Positions 8,314 through 16,780 of a stretch of 64,000 bases of DNA are shown here, one piece after another. Both the position numbers and the translations under genes were made by a program. Origin of the DNA: Anaerovirgula multivorans (GTDB taxonomy: Bacteria; Bacillota; Clostridia; Peptostreptococcales; Natronincolaceae); NCBI RefSeq assembly GCF_900188145.1, contig NZ_FZOJ01000011.1:62001-126000 (forward strand), in the 5' to 3' direction. Under the pieces are notes generated by a model. The model was given only the letters and a program-made list of their open reading frames with translations. It was not told the DNA's origin and made no database searches. Position 1 is the first letter of the stretch, and every line of letters begins with the position of its first letter.

Positions 8314-8682
8314 TTATGAAACAACGTAAGGTTTTAGTACTTTCTCCATTTCTTCCTTCCATGCTTTGAAGGATGGGAGAACTTCTTTCTCTATTTGGTT
8401 TTCTAGGTTACTCTCGCTGCCTTGCTCATAACTATCAACGGCTTTATTCATACTTTCTTTTACCACTACGAACAATGTATCTATGTTGTTTTCTGGTAAT
8501 TCATCATATATAGGCTGCATTACACTATCAATACTTGCTATACCTTTCATCGCATCTTGTAAAAGAGTCAATGCTTCTTCATATCTCAATTCTACTAGTT
8601 GGTTTTGTATGTGAAGGATCCCTTCTTTTATGGTGTCCAATAATGGCAATATTTGCTGTATTACTTCGTAATATTTATTCAT
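8314..8682 (-). CDS. Hypothetical helical protein (122 aa)
   Basis: Not recognised with certainty. The protein is acidic and all-helical (YYEVIQQILPLLDTIKEGI at the start, LPSFKAWKEEMEKVLKPYVV at the end), has no cysteines and no membrane segment, and its length suits a flagellar chaperone or regulator. It is cotranscribed with the YjfB-like gene 18 bases downstream; SD AAAGGAG is well placed. Being the first gene after the rfb block and part of the late flagellar region, it may be a flagellar export chaperone-like protein, but the sequence alone does not show this. The 234 bases upstream contain no clear promoter I can name. Confidence 0.6.
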   Translation of the reverse strand: MNKYYEVIQQILPLLDTIKEGILHIQNQLVELRYEEALTLLQDAMKGIASIDSVMQPIYDELPENNIDTLFVVVKESMNKAVDSYEQGSESNLENQIEKEVLPSFKAWKEEMEKVLKPYVVS

Positions 8683-8916
8683 TGTTTTAAACTCCTTTTT
8701 ACAATCATCGCTTATACTTTAACTTTCCACTTCAGTATTTTCCATTAATCAATCAAAAGTCTCAAAGAATTATAGAACATCTCTGTGTTCAAATATAAAG
8801 TCTTTATTACAAGTTATATGTTACAGTAATTTTATATCATCGTTACTTGATCCAGCCAAATAAAATTGTAACACTACTCTCCTTATTTTATTATACTTAA
8901 TCTTTAAATACTAGTA

Positions 8917-10002
8917 TTACAAGTTTAGTATCACTGCAAACTTATTACTAATATCTGAGTACATCCCCTCATAATACTTAACATAATCACCAGATACAAT
9001 GTTCTCTATCCAGTCAGTATTATTTAAATACCATTCAATAGTCTCTTTTATCCCTTGTTCAAAAGTATAATTTGGTTTCCATCCTAACTGAGTTGTTATT
9101 TTAGTATTATCAATGGCATATCTTCTGTCATGGCCTGGACGATCTTTTACATATTTAATTAAATCTTCTGACTTACCAAGAGTTCTAATGATCAATTTTA
9201 CAATTTCAATATTGGTCTTTTCGTTATTGCCACCGATGTTATAGATTTCTCCATTCTTGCCTTTATGTAAAACTATATCAATAGCAGCACAGTGGTCAGA
9301 TACATGGAGCCAATCTCTTATCTGCATCCCATCTCCATAGACAGGTAAATCTTTCTTCTTTAAACAGTTATTAATCATAAGAGGTATCAGTTTCTCTGGA
9401 AATTGGTATGGACCATAATTATTGCTACAACGTGTAATGTTGACTGGCATATCAAAGGTTTCATGATAAGCTCTCACAATCATATCTGCACTTGCCTTTG
9501 AGGCAGAATAAGGACTGTTAGGCATTAACGGCATGGTTTCTACAAACATCCCTGTTTCCCCTAGTGCACCATAGACTTCATCAGTGGATACCTGCAAGAA
9601 TTTCACCTCTTGCTTATACTCTTTACAATATTTGTCTTCAGGACTAACCTTCCAGTGTTTTTTAGCCACATCAAGTAAAACCTGAGTTCCAATGACATTA
9701 GTTGTTAGAAATACTTCTGGTTCTTCAATACTTCTATCTACATGAGACTCCGCTGCAAAATTTAAGACTGCATTAATATCATAAGATGAAAATATTTCTT
9801 CCATCTTCTGTCTATCTCTAATATCTGCTTTAATAAAAGTATAGTTTGAATTATGAGATATGTCTTTCAAATTTTCGAGATTCCCTGCATAAGTGAGAGC
9901 ATCTACATTTATAATTTTATAGTCAGGATGCTTATTCAACATCATTTTTACAAAGTTACTGCCAATAAAACCAGCACCACCCGTAACTAATATAGTTTTC
10001 AT
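8917..10002 (-). CDS. rfbB: dTDP-glucose 4,6-dehydratase
   Basis: 361 residues, the usual length for the family. An NAD-binding motif GGAGFIGSNF at the start, catalytic STDEVYG, YSASKAS (Tyr-xxx-Lys), and the substrate-binding NNYGPYQFPEKLIPL are all present. It converts dTDP-glucose to dTDP-4-keto-6-deoxyglucose in the cytosol. It is the last gene of the modification block, after rfbA with a 32-base gap. No rmlC or rmlD accompanies it, so the 4-keto sugar probably feeds the DegT aminotransferase upstream instead of rhamnose synthesis. Confidence 0.95.
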   Translation of the reverse strand: MKTILVTGGAGFIGSNFVKMMLNKHPDYKIINVDALTYAGNLENLKDISHNSNYTFIKADIRDRQKMEEIFSSYDINAVLNFAAESHVDRSIEEPEVFLTTNVIGTQVLLDVAKKHWKVSPEDKYCKEYKQEVKFLQVSTDEVYGALGETGMFVETMPLMPNSPYSASKASADMIVRAYHETFDMPVNITRCSNNYGPYQFPEKLIPLMINNCLKKKDLPVYGDGMQIRDWLHVSDHCAAIDIVLHKGKNGEIYNIGGNNEKTNIEIVKLIIRTLGKSEDLIKYVKDRPGHDRRYAIDNTKITTQLGWKPNYTFEQGIKETIEWYLNNTDWIENIVSGDYVKYYEGMYSDISNKFAVILNL

Positions 10003-10034
10003 CCTAAAAACCCTTTCGTTTTTAATCTATCATT

Positions 10035-10901
10035 TTATTCTTCTAGCAACGATAAAATGTATTGACCATAGTCAGTCATCTTTAAACTTTCCCCAATATT
10101 TCTAAACTGATTATCATCAATAAATCCTCTACGCCATGCGATCTCTTCCAGACAGGCTATATAGAATCCTTGTCTTGATTGTACTGCTTCAACATATTCA
10201 GCAGCTTTAAGCATCCCTTCCGGTGTTCCTGTATCAAGCCAAGCCATACCTCGGCCAAGCAAAATAACATTAAGATCTCTTTGTTCTAAGTAGACATTGT
10301 TGATAGAGGTGATCTCGATTTCCCCACGAGCTGATGGTTTTACATTTTTTGCTATCTCAATGACCTTATTGTCATAGAAATAAAGCCCTGGAACAGCATA
10401 GTTTGATTTGGGTTTGCTTGGTTTTTCCTCAATGGAAATCACCTTATTATTTTTATCAAATTCAACAACCCCAAATGAACATGCATCTTTAACAGGGTAT
10501 CCAAAGATGACTGCACCAGTTTCAAATGTTTTGGCGCGATTAAGAACTTTTGTCAAGTCTTGTCCATAAAAGACATTATCCCCAAGGATTAAACATATTT
10601 TATCATCAGCAATGAATTCATCTCCTAATATAAAAGCATCAGCAAGTCCCCTAGGTGTTTCTTGTACCTTATAAGAAAATTTAACGCCGATCTTAGAGCC
10701 ATCGCCAAGCAATCTTTCATAAACTGGAGTGTCTTCTGGTGTTGAAATAATAAGTATCTCTCGAATACCTGCTAACATAAGAACAGATAATGGATAATAA
10801 ATCAATGGCTTATCATATATTGGTAAAAGCTGTTTTGATACAACCTGTGTCATGGGGTAAAGCCGGGTTCCTTTTCCTCCTGCTAAAATAATTCCTTTCA
10901 C
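10035..10901 (-). CDS. rfbA: Glucose-1-phosphate thymidylyltransferase
   Basis: 288 residues. The nucleotide-binding start [18 protein letters not shown], then [28 protein letters not shown] and the active-site region [10 protein letters not shown] are typical of RfbA/RmlA. It makes dTDP-glucose from glucose-1-phosphate and dTTP. I chose the GTG eight bases after GAGG, which gives the family's normal N-terminus; another in-frame GTG three codons earlier is possible. It lies 11 bases after the aminotransferase gene, so it is in the same operon. Glucose-1-phosphate could come from the phosphoglucomutase encoded at 42605-44299. Confidence 0.95.
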   Translation of the reverse strand: MKGIILAGGKGTRLYPMTQVVSKQLLPIYDKPLIYYPLSVLMLAGIREILIISTPEDTPVYERLLGDGSKIGVKFSYKVQETPRGLADAFILGDEFIADDKICLILGDNVFYGQDLTKVLNRAKTFETGAVIFGYPVKDACSFGVVEFDKNNKVISIEEKPSKPKSNYAVPGLYFYDNKVIEIAKNVKPSARGEIEITSINNVYLEQRDLNVILLGRGMAWLDTGTPEGMLKAAEYVEAVQSRQGFYIACLEEIAWRRGFIDDNQFRNIGESLKMTDYGQYILSLLEE

Positions 10902-10912
10902 TCTATTCACCT

Positions 10913-12004
10913 CTATCCTTTAATACACTCACAAATCCTATCAACATCCTCTAAGGCCAAATCGGCATAAAGAGGAAGAGTCAACACTCTTTCAGCGATA
11001 TATTTCGCAATTGGCGTTTCTTCAGGGTTAAATCTTCCTTTATAACATTCAAAGCTACTTGTTAATGGATAAAAATATTTCCGTGCAATAATATTCTGCT
11101 CTTTTAACGCTTCATACACTTCATCTCTGGTCAGCTTATATCCATCAAATACAACTGAAAAATACGCATAGTTGCTTTTCACACCCTTTTGTGGTTTCAG
11201 TAACTTGATACCTTTAATTTCGCTAAGATTTTCTATGTATCTTTCCACTACAGCTTTTCTTTTCATGATCTCATCATCTATATGGCGAAGATTGCAAAGA
11301 CCCATAGCAGCTTGGAACTCATTCATTTTGGCATTACCACCAACATACACTACAGATTCTAGTCCCGTAATACCAAAATTCTTGAGGTTATTCAGTGTTT
11401 GTCGCAAATCAGGATTTCTAAAGGTTACTGCTCCACCTTCAATGGTATTAAAGACTTTTGTAGCATGAAAGCTGAACATGGAAGCATCACCGAAGTTAGC
11501 AACTCCTATCCCATCAAAGGTAACTCCAAATGCGTGAGCAGCATCGTAAATAACTTTAAGGTTATACCGATTTGCTATTCTTTCAATCTCAAATACGTTA
11601 CATACATTTCCATACACATGAACAGGGAGGATAGCGGAAGTTTTCTCTGTTATCAGATCCTCAAGCTTGTCTGCATCCATGGTATAATCATCAGGATTAA
11701 TATCACAAAACACTGGTTCTAATCCATTCCTTGCAATGGCATGTGTTGTTGATGCAAAGGTGAAGGGAGTTGTAATCACTTCTCCAGTAAGGTTTAAGGC
11801 TGCTATTGCGCACTCCAATGCAAGATGTCCGTTTGTAAACAGTATGACATTAGAAGTGTATAAATACTTAGACAATTCTGTTTCTAATTGTTTATGCTTT
11901 ACACCCATGTTAGTCAGCCAATGGCTGTCCCATAGGTCTTTAATTTCTTCTATGTACTCCTCTATTTTGGGCATTGAGGAGTATGTTACTTGGATTTTAT
12001 CCAT
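10913..12004 (-). CDS. DegT/DnrJ/EryC1-type sugar aminotransferase (PLP enzyme)
   Basis: 363 residues, typical length. PLP-binding features: [12 protein letters not shown]154 in YDAAHAFG, and catalytic K183 in [14 protein letters not shown]. Enzymes of this family transfer an amino group to a keto-sugar nucleotide. With only RfbA and RfbB beside it, the most direct product would be dTDP-4-amino-4,6-dideoxyhexose (VioA/DesI-like); a 3-amino sugar would need a 3,4-ketoisomerase, which I do not see. SD GGAGTAGAGG is well placed. It is followed by rfbA and rfbB in the same operon and preceded by the CYTH gene after about 106 bases. The substrate position is inference. Confidence 0.9.
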   Translation of the reverse strand: MDKIQVTYSSMPKIEEYIEEIKDLWDSHWLTNMGVKHKQLETELSKYLYTSNVILFTNGHLALECAIAALNLTGEVITTPFTFASTTHAIARNGLEPVFCDINPDDYTMDADKLEDLITEKTSAILPVHVYGNVCNVFEIERIANRYNLKVIYDAAHAFGVTFDGIGVANFGDASMFSFHATKVFNTIEGGAVTFRNPDLRQTLNNLKNFGITGLESVVYVGGNAKMNEFQAAMGLCNLRHIDDEIMKRKAVVERYIENLSEIKGIKLLKPQKGVKSNYAYFSVVFDGYKLTRDEVYEALKEQNIIARKYFYPLTSSFECYKGRFNPEETPIAKYIAERVLTLPLYADLALEDVDRICECIKG

Positions 12005-12110
12005 GATATTACCTCTACTCCTATATATTTTTCTGCAAACTTTTTAAAAGCGAATATTACTTTATGGTTCAACTGGAAATTTACATAGCTCTCTCATTAT
12101 AAAGCAACTC

Positions 12111-12641
12111 TTATCTCATAAAACATTTTATTAATAGTTCTAATTCTATTAAATCATTAGTTGAAAATAATATAGTCATATTTCTATTTAAATATGAATC
12201 ATCTTCCGTTACGCATTTAAGTATTTTGAATTCAAGAGATTCAATGCTTTTTACAGAATCTTGGTTTTCAACTTCAAGCATATATTTGCATTTATTGTTT
12301 GATTTTAGAAAACGATCTAAAAATAGATTGTCCTTTATAGATCTCCTTTTCGCTACAAATGGTTTGTTTAGTAAAGTACATAATTTTATTTCATCAAACT
12401 CTAAATAATATACTTTTTTTTCTGAAGCTCTATGAATAATACGTTTTTTTTCAACCCTAACAGCTTTCATTGCTACATTTTTAATATCAAAAATAATCTT
12501 AAATTTACTTTCAAAGTTACTATCATTAAAGTTACTCTCATACCATTGATATATAATAAATTCTTTGTCCCACAAACTAGCTTTATTGACTGACTCTAAA
12601 ATATATTTTTTTTCCTCTTCTTTTAGTGTTTCTATTCTCAT
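12111..12641 (-). CDS. CYTH-domain protein (triphosphate tunnel fold)
   Basis: 176 residues. I recognise the CYTH fold from its spaced signatures: ExExK near the start (E8, E10, K12 in EEEKKYIL), the strand KPFVAKRRSIKD with basic residues, DRFL, YMLEVENQDS (the family's xEvEf strand), and the closing VTEDDSYLNRN (EVT-D-Y-N). CYTH proteins bind or hydrolyse phosphorylated small molecules such as triphosphates with metal ions. Its SD (AAGGGG) lies inside the last codons of the tandem ATP-grasp gene, only four bases upstream, so the two are translated together. I infer it acts with that ligase on an activated intermediate. A CYTH gene in a flagellin sugar locus is unusual. Confidence 0.65.
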   Translation of the reverse strand: MRIETLKEEEKKYILESVNKASLWDKEFIIYQWYESNFNDSNFESKFKIIFDIKNVAMKAVRVEKKRIIHRASEKKVYYLEFDEIKLCTLLNKPFVAKRRSIKDNLFLDRFLKSNNKCKYMLEVENQDSVKSIESLEFKILKCVTEDDSYLNRNMTILFSTNDLIELELLIKCFMR

Positions 12642-12645
12642 AGTC

Positions 12646-15003
12646 TTACCCCTTAACTTTAATAAAAAGCTCCTTGTTTACATATCTATTGACTTCTAGA
12701 TTGTTCATCATATCATTCTCATGAATTAAGCAAAATATAAAATCTGCATTTGAACCAAAACTTCCTCTTTTTTCTGGATGTAATAAATTAGGTATAAGAA
12801 TAATATTTTTACCCAAGAAATTATTTAACATCTCTTTGCATATATCGTTATCATAAGTTACTGGTCTTCCTGACAAATTATAAACATAATCCATCACCAT
12901 TTTTTTGCCCTTAGCTTGAGATTTTATAACTTCTTTGCCTGTAATCAAATTTATATATTCTTCTTGAATATCATAATCAAATAAATAACTAATATAGGTT
13001 TTATAATAAATTCCTCCACCAACCCCTATATCCATTTCGATCATATCAACATTTTCTTCACTAACAATAATATCTGCCTTTATAATCACATCTTTAAGCC
13101 TTAAATTTTTAATCATTCTATTTACATAATTTTTAATTTGAATAATTTTATCATCTTTATGACTCAAGCGTCCAAGTAAAAAAGATTCATGGAAAGACTG
13201 GCGTTTAATCGGAGCAAGTAATTTTAGTTCACTATTTTGAACTATAATAAGCATCCTATACTCTTCCCCCTCTTTTAACTCTTGGATTATATCTTTTTCT
13301 GAGAGATTATTATTTTCTATCATTTGATATAACTCTATCAAATTTATCTTACGTACTCCAGCGCTCCCTCTTCCGATAGATGGTTTAATGATGAATTTAT
13401 TAATTCCTTTTACTAGAGTCTGATTGTTTCTCAGTTCATCAGAGCTAAAAGTTTTTATAGAAGTTAATTGGTATTTTTCATAAAGTTTTTGTTGTTCAAA
13501 TTTATTCATATCAACTGATAATAATTTAGGTATACTTGTTGGTAGATTGAAAGTACGAGAAACTTCATGTAAAGTCTTAATAGCGACTCCGCCTGCAAAA
13601 GATCCTGCGGCTGACACTTCTATAGGTAATCCTTGTAACCACTTAATAGCCTCTTCGTGATTTGAAGTATCTATTTCTTTAAAATAGTCGCATAGCTTAA
13701 TAGCATTTAAGTCATTTCTCCCCTTTCCAAAAGCAGCTACTGAATAACCTCTTTCTTTTAGAGCCTTAATAAATGGAAGTTGTGTACAGCCCGCTCCAAC
13801 AGAAACAATTAATTTATCAGTCTTATTTATGGAATTTTTTTGATTTGCTATTTCCAAATTTATCTCTCCTTGTAAATTCAATACCTCTTTTGTGAATATA
13901 TTACTAGTATCTTCCCTTAAATAAATATCGTTCCTTAAAAAAATCCAAAATTCATTAAATAATAAATTCAAATCGTAATTATAGAAAACAAGCTTTTCAA
14001 ATGCATCAAGATATTTTTGCATACCCCCAAACCAGAAATATTTTGTAGAGTGAAATGATTCCTCTGATATATTAATCTGTTTCAGCAATCCAAAATCATG
14101 AAGAAAAGCTTCAAAAAAATTCATTTCTGCATCTACAAAAAGCTGAGAAGGTCCCCAAAAACGCGGATTTGCCTCTATCATATAATTTTTATTATTCTGT
14201 TGTTTAACTTCAACCATTACTAAACCAAAAAAATTAATATTTTTAAACAAACTTTCATATTTCTGAGATTCGCTAGAATTATGAAAGTCTGATGAAATAG
14301 CAGCTACCATAGATTTTCCATCTGGCTGTTGTATTAAATTTTCCTGTGAAAGCTTATAGATCATGCCGTTTCTATGAAAATAATATAGTAAATAAAGACT
14401 CTTTCCATTCACATATTCTTGATAGTAAAAATCTTCAATGTTATAATTTTCACAGAATAGCTCGAAATCTATTGAATGTTTTATTATTATTGGAGATAAT
14501 ATTTCTCTTTTTGTCGACGAGAAATATTTCTTAGGTTTAGCTACTACTGGCAAAATCATATTTTTACTAAATTTAAACTCTTTAGGAATTAAGATATTAT
14601 TTTTCGAACAAATTTTCCCAAAGCTATATTTATCAGAAATCTGTTCATATAGTTCTTTTTTAACTAATGGTATTACGCACCCATTTTTCTCAAATAATTC
14701 TCTTTTCTCAAGTAAAAACCTATTTAGTGCTTCTGTTGTTGGGGCAATAATATATTCTTCTGCTTGAGTTTGTTCTTTTACCATTTTAATAGAGGATAAT
14801 AAATCTTCAAGGTTAAGTGATAGCGAACTTCGAATAGCTAATACTTTTTCCTTATAATCCGTTAAGAAGATATCATCCTCTTGCGATTTAGCTATAATGG
14901 CATAATCTATATTATTAGCTTTTAACGTTCGTAAAAAAGCAATTACTGCTCTTTGATTGAAACCAGAAAAAACCAAAACACATATTCTGTTTATTATGTT
15001 CAT
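12646..15003 (-). CDS. Tandem ATP-grasp ligase (two ATP-grasp units fused)
   Basis: 785 residues. The first unit (about 5-310) has a pre-ATP-grasp Rossmann part, VVAKPKKYF, YYQEYVNGKS and the metal-binding end YMIEANPRFWGPSQLF. The second (about 396-780) restarts with LIVSVGAGCTQLPFIKAL, then FIIKPSIGRGSAGV, IIQELKEGEEYRMLI and VDMIEMDIGVGGG. The carbamoyl-phosphate-synthetase-like doubling implies two ATP-dependent steps or one dead regulatory half. ATP-grasp enzymes form amide or thioester bonds through acyl-phosphates. The start ATG follows GGGGGG by five bases. It is coupled to the CYTH gene. In this block it may attach a carboxylic acid or amino acid to an amino sugar. The substrate is unknown. 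Confidence 0.8.
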   Translation of the reverse strand: MNIINRICVLVFSGFNQRAVIAFLRTLKANNIDYAIIAKSQEDDIFLTDYKEKVLAIRSSLSLNLEDLLSSIKMVKEQTQAEEYIIAPTTEALNRFLLEKRELFEKNGCVIPLVKKELYEQISDKYSFGKICSKNNILIPKEFKFSKNMILPVVAKPKKYFSSTKREILSPIIIKHSIDFELFCENYNIEDFYYQEYVNGKSLYLLYYFHRNGMIYKLSQENLIQQPDGKSMVAAISSDFHNSSESQKYESLFKNINFFGLVMVEVKQQNNKNYMIEANPRFWGPSQLFVDAEMNFFEAFLHDFGLLKQINISEESFHSTKYFWFGGMQKYLDAFEKLVFYNYDLNLLFNEFWIFLRNDIYLREDTSNIFTKEVLNLQGEINLEIANQKNSINKTDKLIVSVGAGCTQLPFIKALKERGYSVAAFGKGRNDLNAIKLCDYFKEIDTSNHEEAIKWLQGLPIEVSAAGSFAGGVAIKTLHEVSRTFNLPTSIPKLLSVDMNKFEQQKLYEKYQLTSIKTFSSDELRNNQTLVKGINKFIIKPSIGRGSAGVRKINLIELYQMIENNNLSEKDIIQELKEGEEYRMLIIVQNSELKLLAPIKRQSFHESFLLGRLSHKDDKIIQIKNYVNRMIKNLRLKDVIIKADIIVSEENVDMIEMDIGVGGGIYYKTYISYLFDYDIQEEYINLITGKEVIKSQAKGKKMVMDYVYNLSGRPVTYDNDICKEMLNNFLGKNIILIPNLLHPEKRGSFGSNADFIFCLIHENDMMNNLEVNRYVNKELFIKVKG

Positions 15004-15345
15004 TTTCACCCCCCCTTTCTTTGGTGTAAACTATCTTAACATTCTAAAATGTAAATTCCTATCTTTAAAATTGAACTAATAGTACTCTTATAATTTAAAA
15101 CTTCTTTAAGTATTGATGTTCCTATCTTAATCATTACTTCTCATCTTTAATGTAAATATTATCCACTCTACTTTATTTGATTAGTTCTATTTTTCTTTGT
15201 TGGGTTTAATAATAATAGGTATAGAAATATTGATGAAGAACTCCTAATATGGAAATTCACTTTTAAAGATACTACAAACCTGAAAGTTATTTAAATTAAA
15301 ATTATATAATTGTATGACATACTGCCAAAGTATTTAACAAATTAC
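15004..15345. other. Intergenic gap, AT-rich, no gene seen
   Basis: About 340 bases between the tandem ATP-grasp gene and the smaller glycosyltransferase gene. I see no coding frame of note, no strong hairpin with a T-run and no convincing promoter, although one for the downstream ATP-grasp operon is expected here. Confidence 0.5.
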
Positions 15346-16674
15346 TTAGATTTTTTCTAATATTCTTTCATAAGCAAAAGGATATTCTTTAGAAATACTC
15401 ATTAGTAATTCTAAGGCATACCTCTTATTTTTGCTATTCCATAAAGCTGGAAAGCGCCATATAACATAAGAGAATACTCTGTTATTAATCCATTTTTCCA
15501 TTGTTTCTTCATTTGCTATTTTATTATCCAATACTTTTTTCTTTAATTTTTCAAATTCAATTATAGTTGATTCATCAAATTCTACAGGCATATTAAAACT
15601 CAAACTTTTTTTGTGTACACGATAAACGCTTACATGTTCATCAATAAATCCAACATCTCCCATTAGCATAAGCTTTAAATACATAAAGGTATCTTTACTT
15701 TTTGTTTTTTCATCTCCAAAGCCTGTAGCTCTTAGCTTTTCTACATCAAAAACCGTTGTAAGTTGACCTGTGATATGTGGCCTTTGGGGTGTTTCATAAT
15801 TTAAAAAATAATCAATACCATTTGTTATTTTGGAGTTTTTGAAATTTGTAATACTTCCTTTTCCTGATATTTCATTCTTGATCTTGCAATTTGCCCATAC
15901 AAAAGACAAATTAGGATAATTCATTAATAATTTCACTGCTTTTGAAATATAATCATTTTTTATTAGATAATCGTCATGATTAAAATACATTGCATACTTA
16001 GAGTCAATTAAATTGTAAAGCATATTTCGTGTATTGTTGCCCGGTCCAAGATTTATTTTATTACGAATATATTTTATTCTTTTATTATTTCGATATGTTT
16101 CCATCATTGTATCTGTACCATCTTGGGAGCAATCATCTATTACAAGAATTTCTAAATTAGGATAATCTTGTTGCAAGCAACTTTCTATAGCTTCTTTTAA
16201 ATGTTCTTTTTGATTATAAGTTGTAATTCTAATAGTTACTTTTGGATAACTAGATTGCTTAATACTTAACTTGTTCTTTTGTAATTCAATTTCCTCAATT
16301 TTATTATACTCATTTAAAATTTCTTCAATTTTCTTTTTTATTTCTCCATCGATTGCATATTCTTTAGCCCTATTATAAAACTCATATGCTTTTACATGAT
16401 TATCTTGTGATTGATATAAATAGGCAAGGTTACAAAGAAGATCAAAGTTTTCTCTATCTACGTTAAACCCTTCTGTCAAAACCCTCTCCGCCTCATCCAT
16501 ATCTCCCTTCATCATAGCAATCATACCTTTAAAGGAGTATATGTCTATGTCATCATTTACAATATTTTCATATTGGGTTAAAAGTTCTTTTGCTTCATTT
16601 AATCTATTATCACTTATTAATAGATTAATGTTTTCTTTGATTTTTTTCTGAAAAGTAATCATGTCATTATTCAT
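15346..16674 (-). CDS. TPR plus family 2 glycosyltransferase
   Basis: 442 residues. A TPR-like module (about 5-115) precedes a GT-A glycosyltransferase family 2 domain (about 145-350) with VTIRITTYNQKEHLKEAI, LVIDDCSQDGT and the metal-binding MYFNHDDYL. The ATG chosen follows GGAG by six bases; an upstream TTG would add five residues. The TPR module is clearly homologous to the C-terminal repeats of the 832-residue glycosyltransferase encoded just upstream. Probable role: transfer of sugar to flagellin or to the growing flagellar glycan in the cytosol. The gap of 106 bases to the previous gene holds no clear terminator, so the two are likely cotranscribed. Confidence 0.85.
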   Translation of the reverse strand: MNNDMITFQKKIKENINLLISDNRLNEAKELLTQYENIVNDDIDIYSFKGMIAMMKGDMDEAERVLTEGFNVDRENFDLLCNLAYLYQSQDNHVKAYEFYNRAKEYAIDGEIKKKIEEILNEYNKIEEIELQKNKLSIKQSSYPKVTIRITTYNQKEHLKEAIESCLQQDYPNLEILVIDDCSQDGTDTMMETYRNNKRIKYIRNKINLGPGNNTRNMLYNLIDSKYAMYFNHDDYLIKNDYISKAVKLLMNYPNLSFVWANCKIKNEISGKGSITNFKNSKITNGIDYFLNYETPQRPHITGQLTTVFDVEKLRATGFGDEKTKSKDTFMYLKLMLMGDVGFIDEHVSVYRVHKKSLSFNMPVEFDESTIIEFEKLKKKVLDNKIANEETMEKWINNRVFSYVIWRFPALWNSKNKRYALELLMSISKEYPFAYERILEKI

Positions 16675-16780
16675 TTTAATCTCCGCCAATCCTCATAATA
16701 TTTTTGATGCTCCACCTGCTAGAAATTACACTTCTCCTGCTTTATGAGCTTAAAATAATTAAGGTTTATTATAAAATTAG

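Noticed and set aside
11736..12047. Plus-strand frame opposite the aminotransferase gene
   Set aside because: Antisense shadow of a conserved enzyme; no SD or homology.
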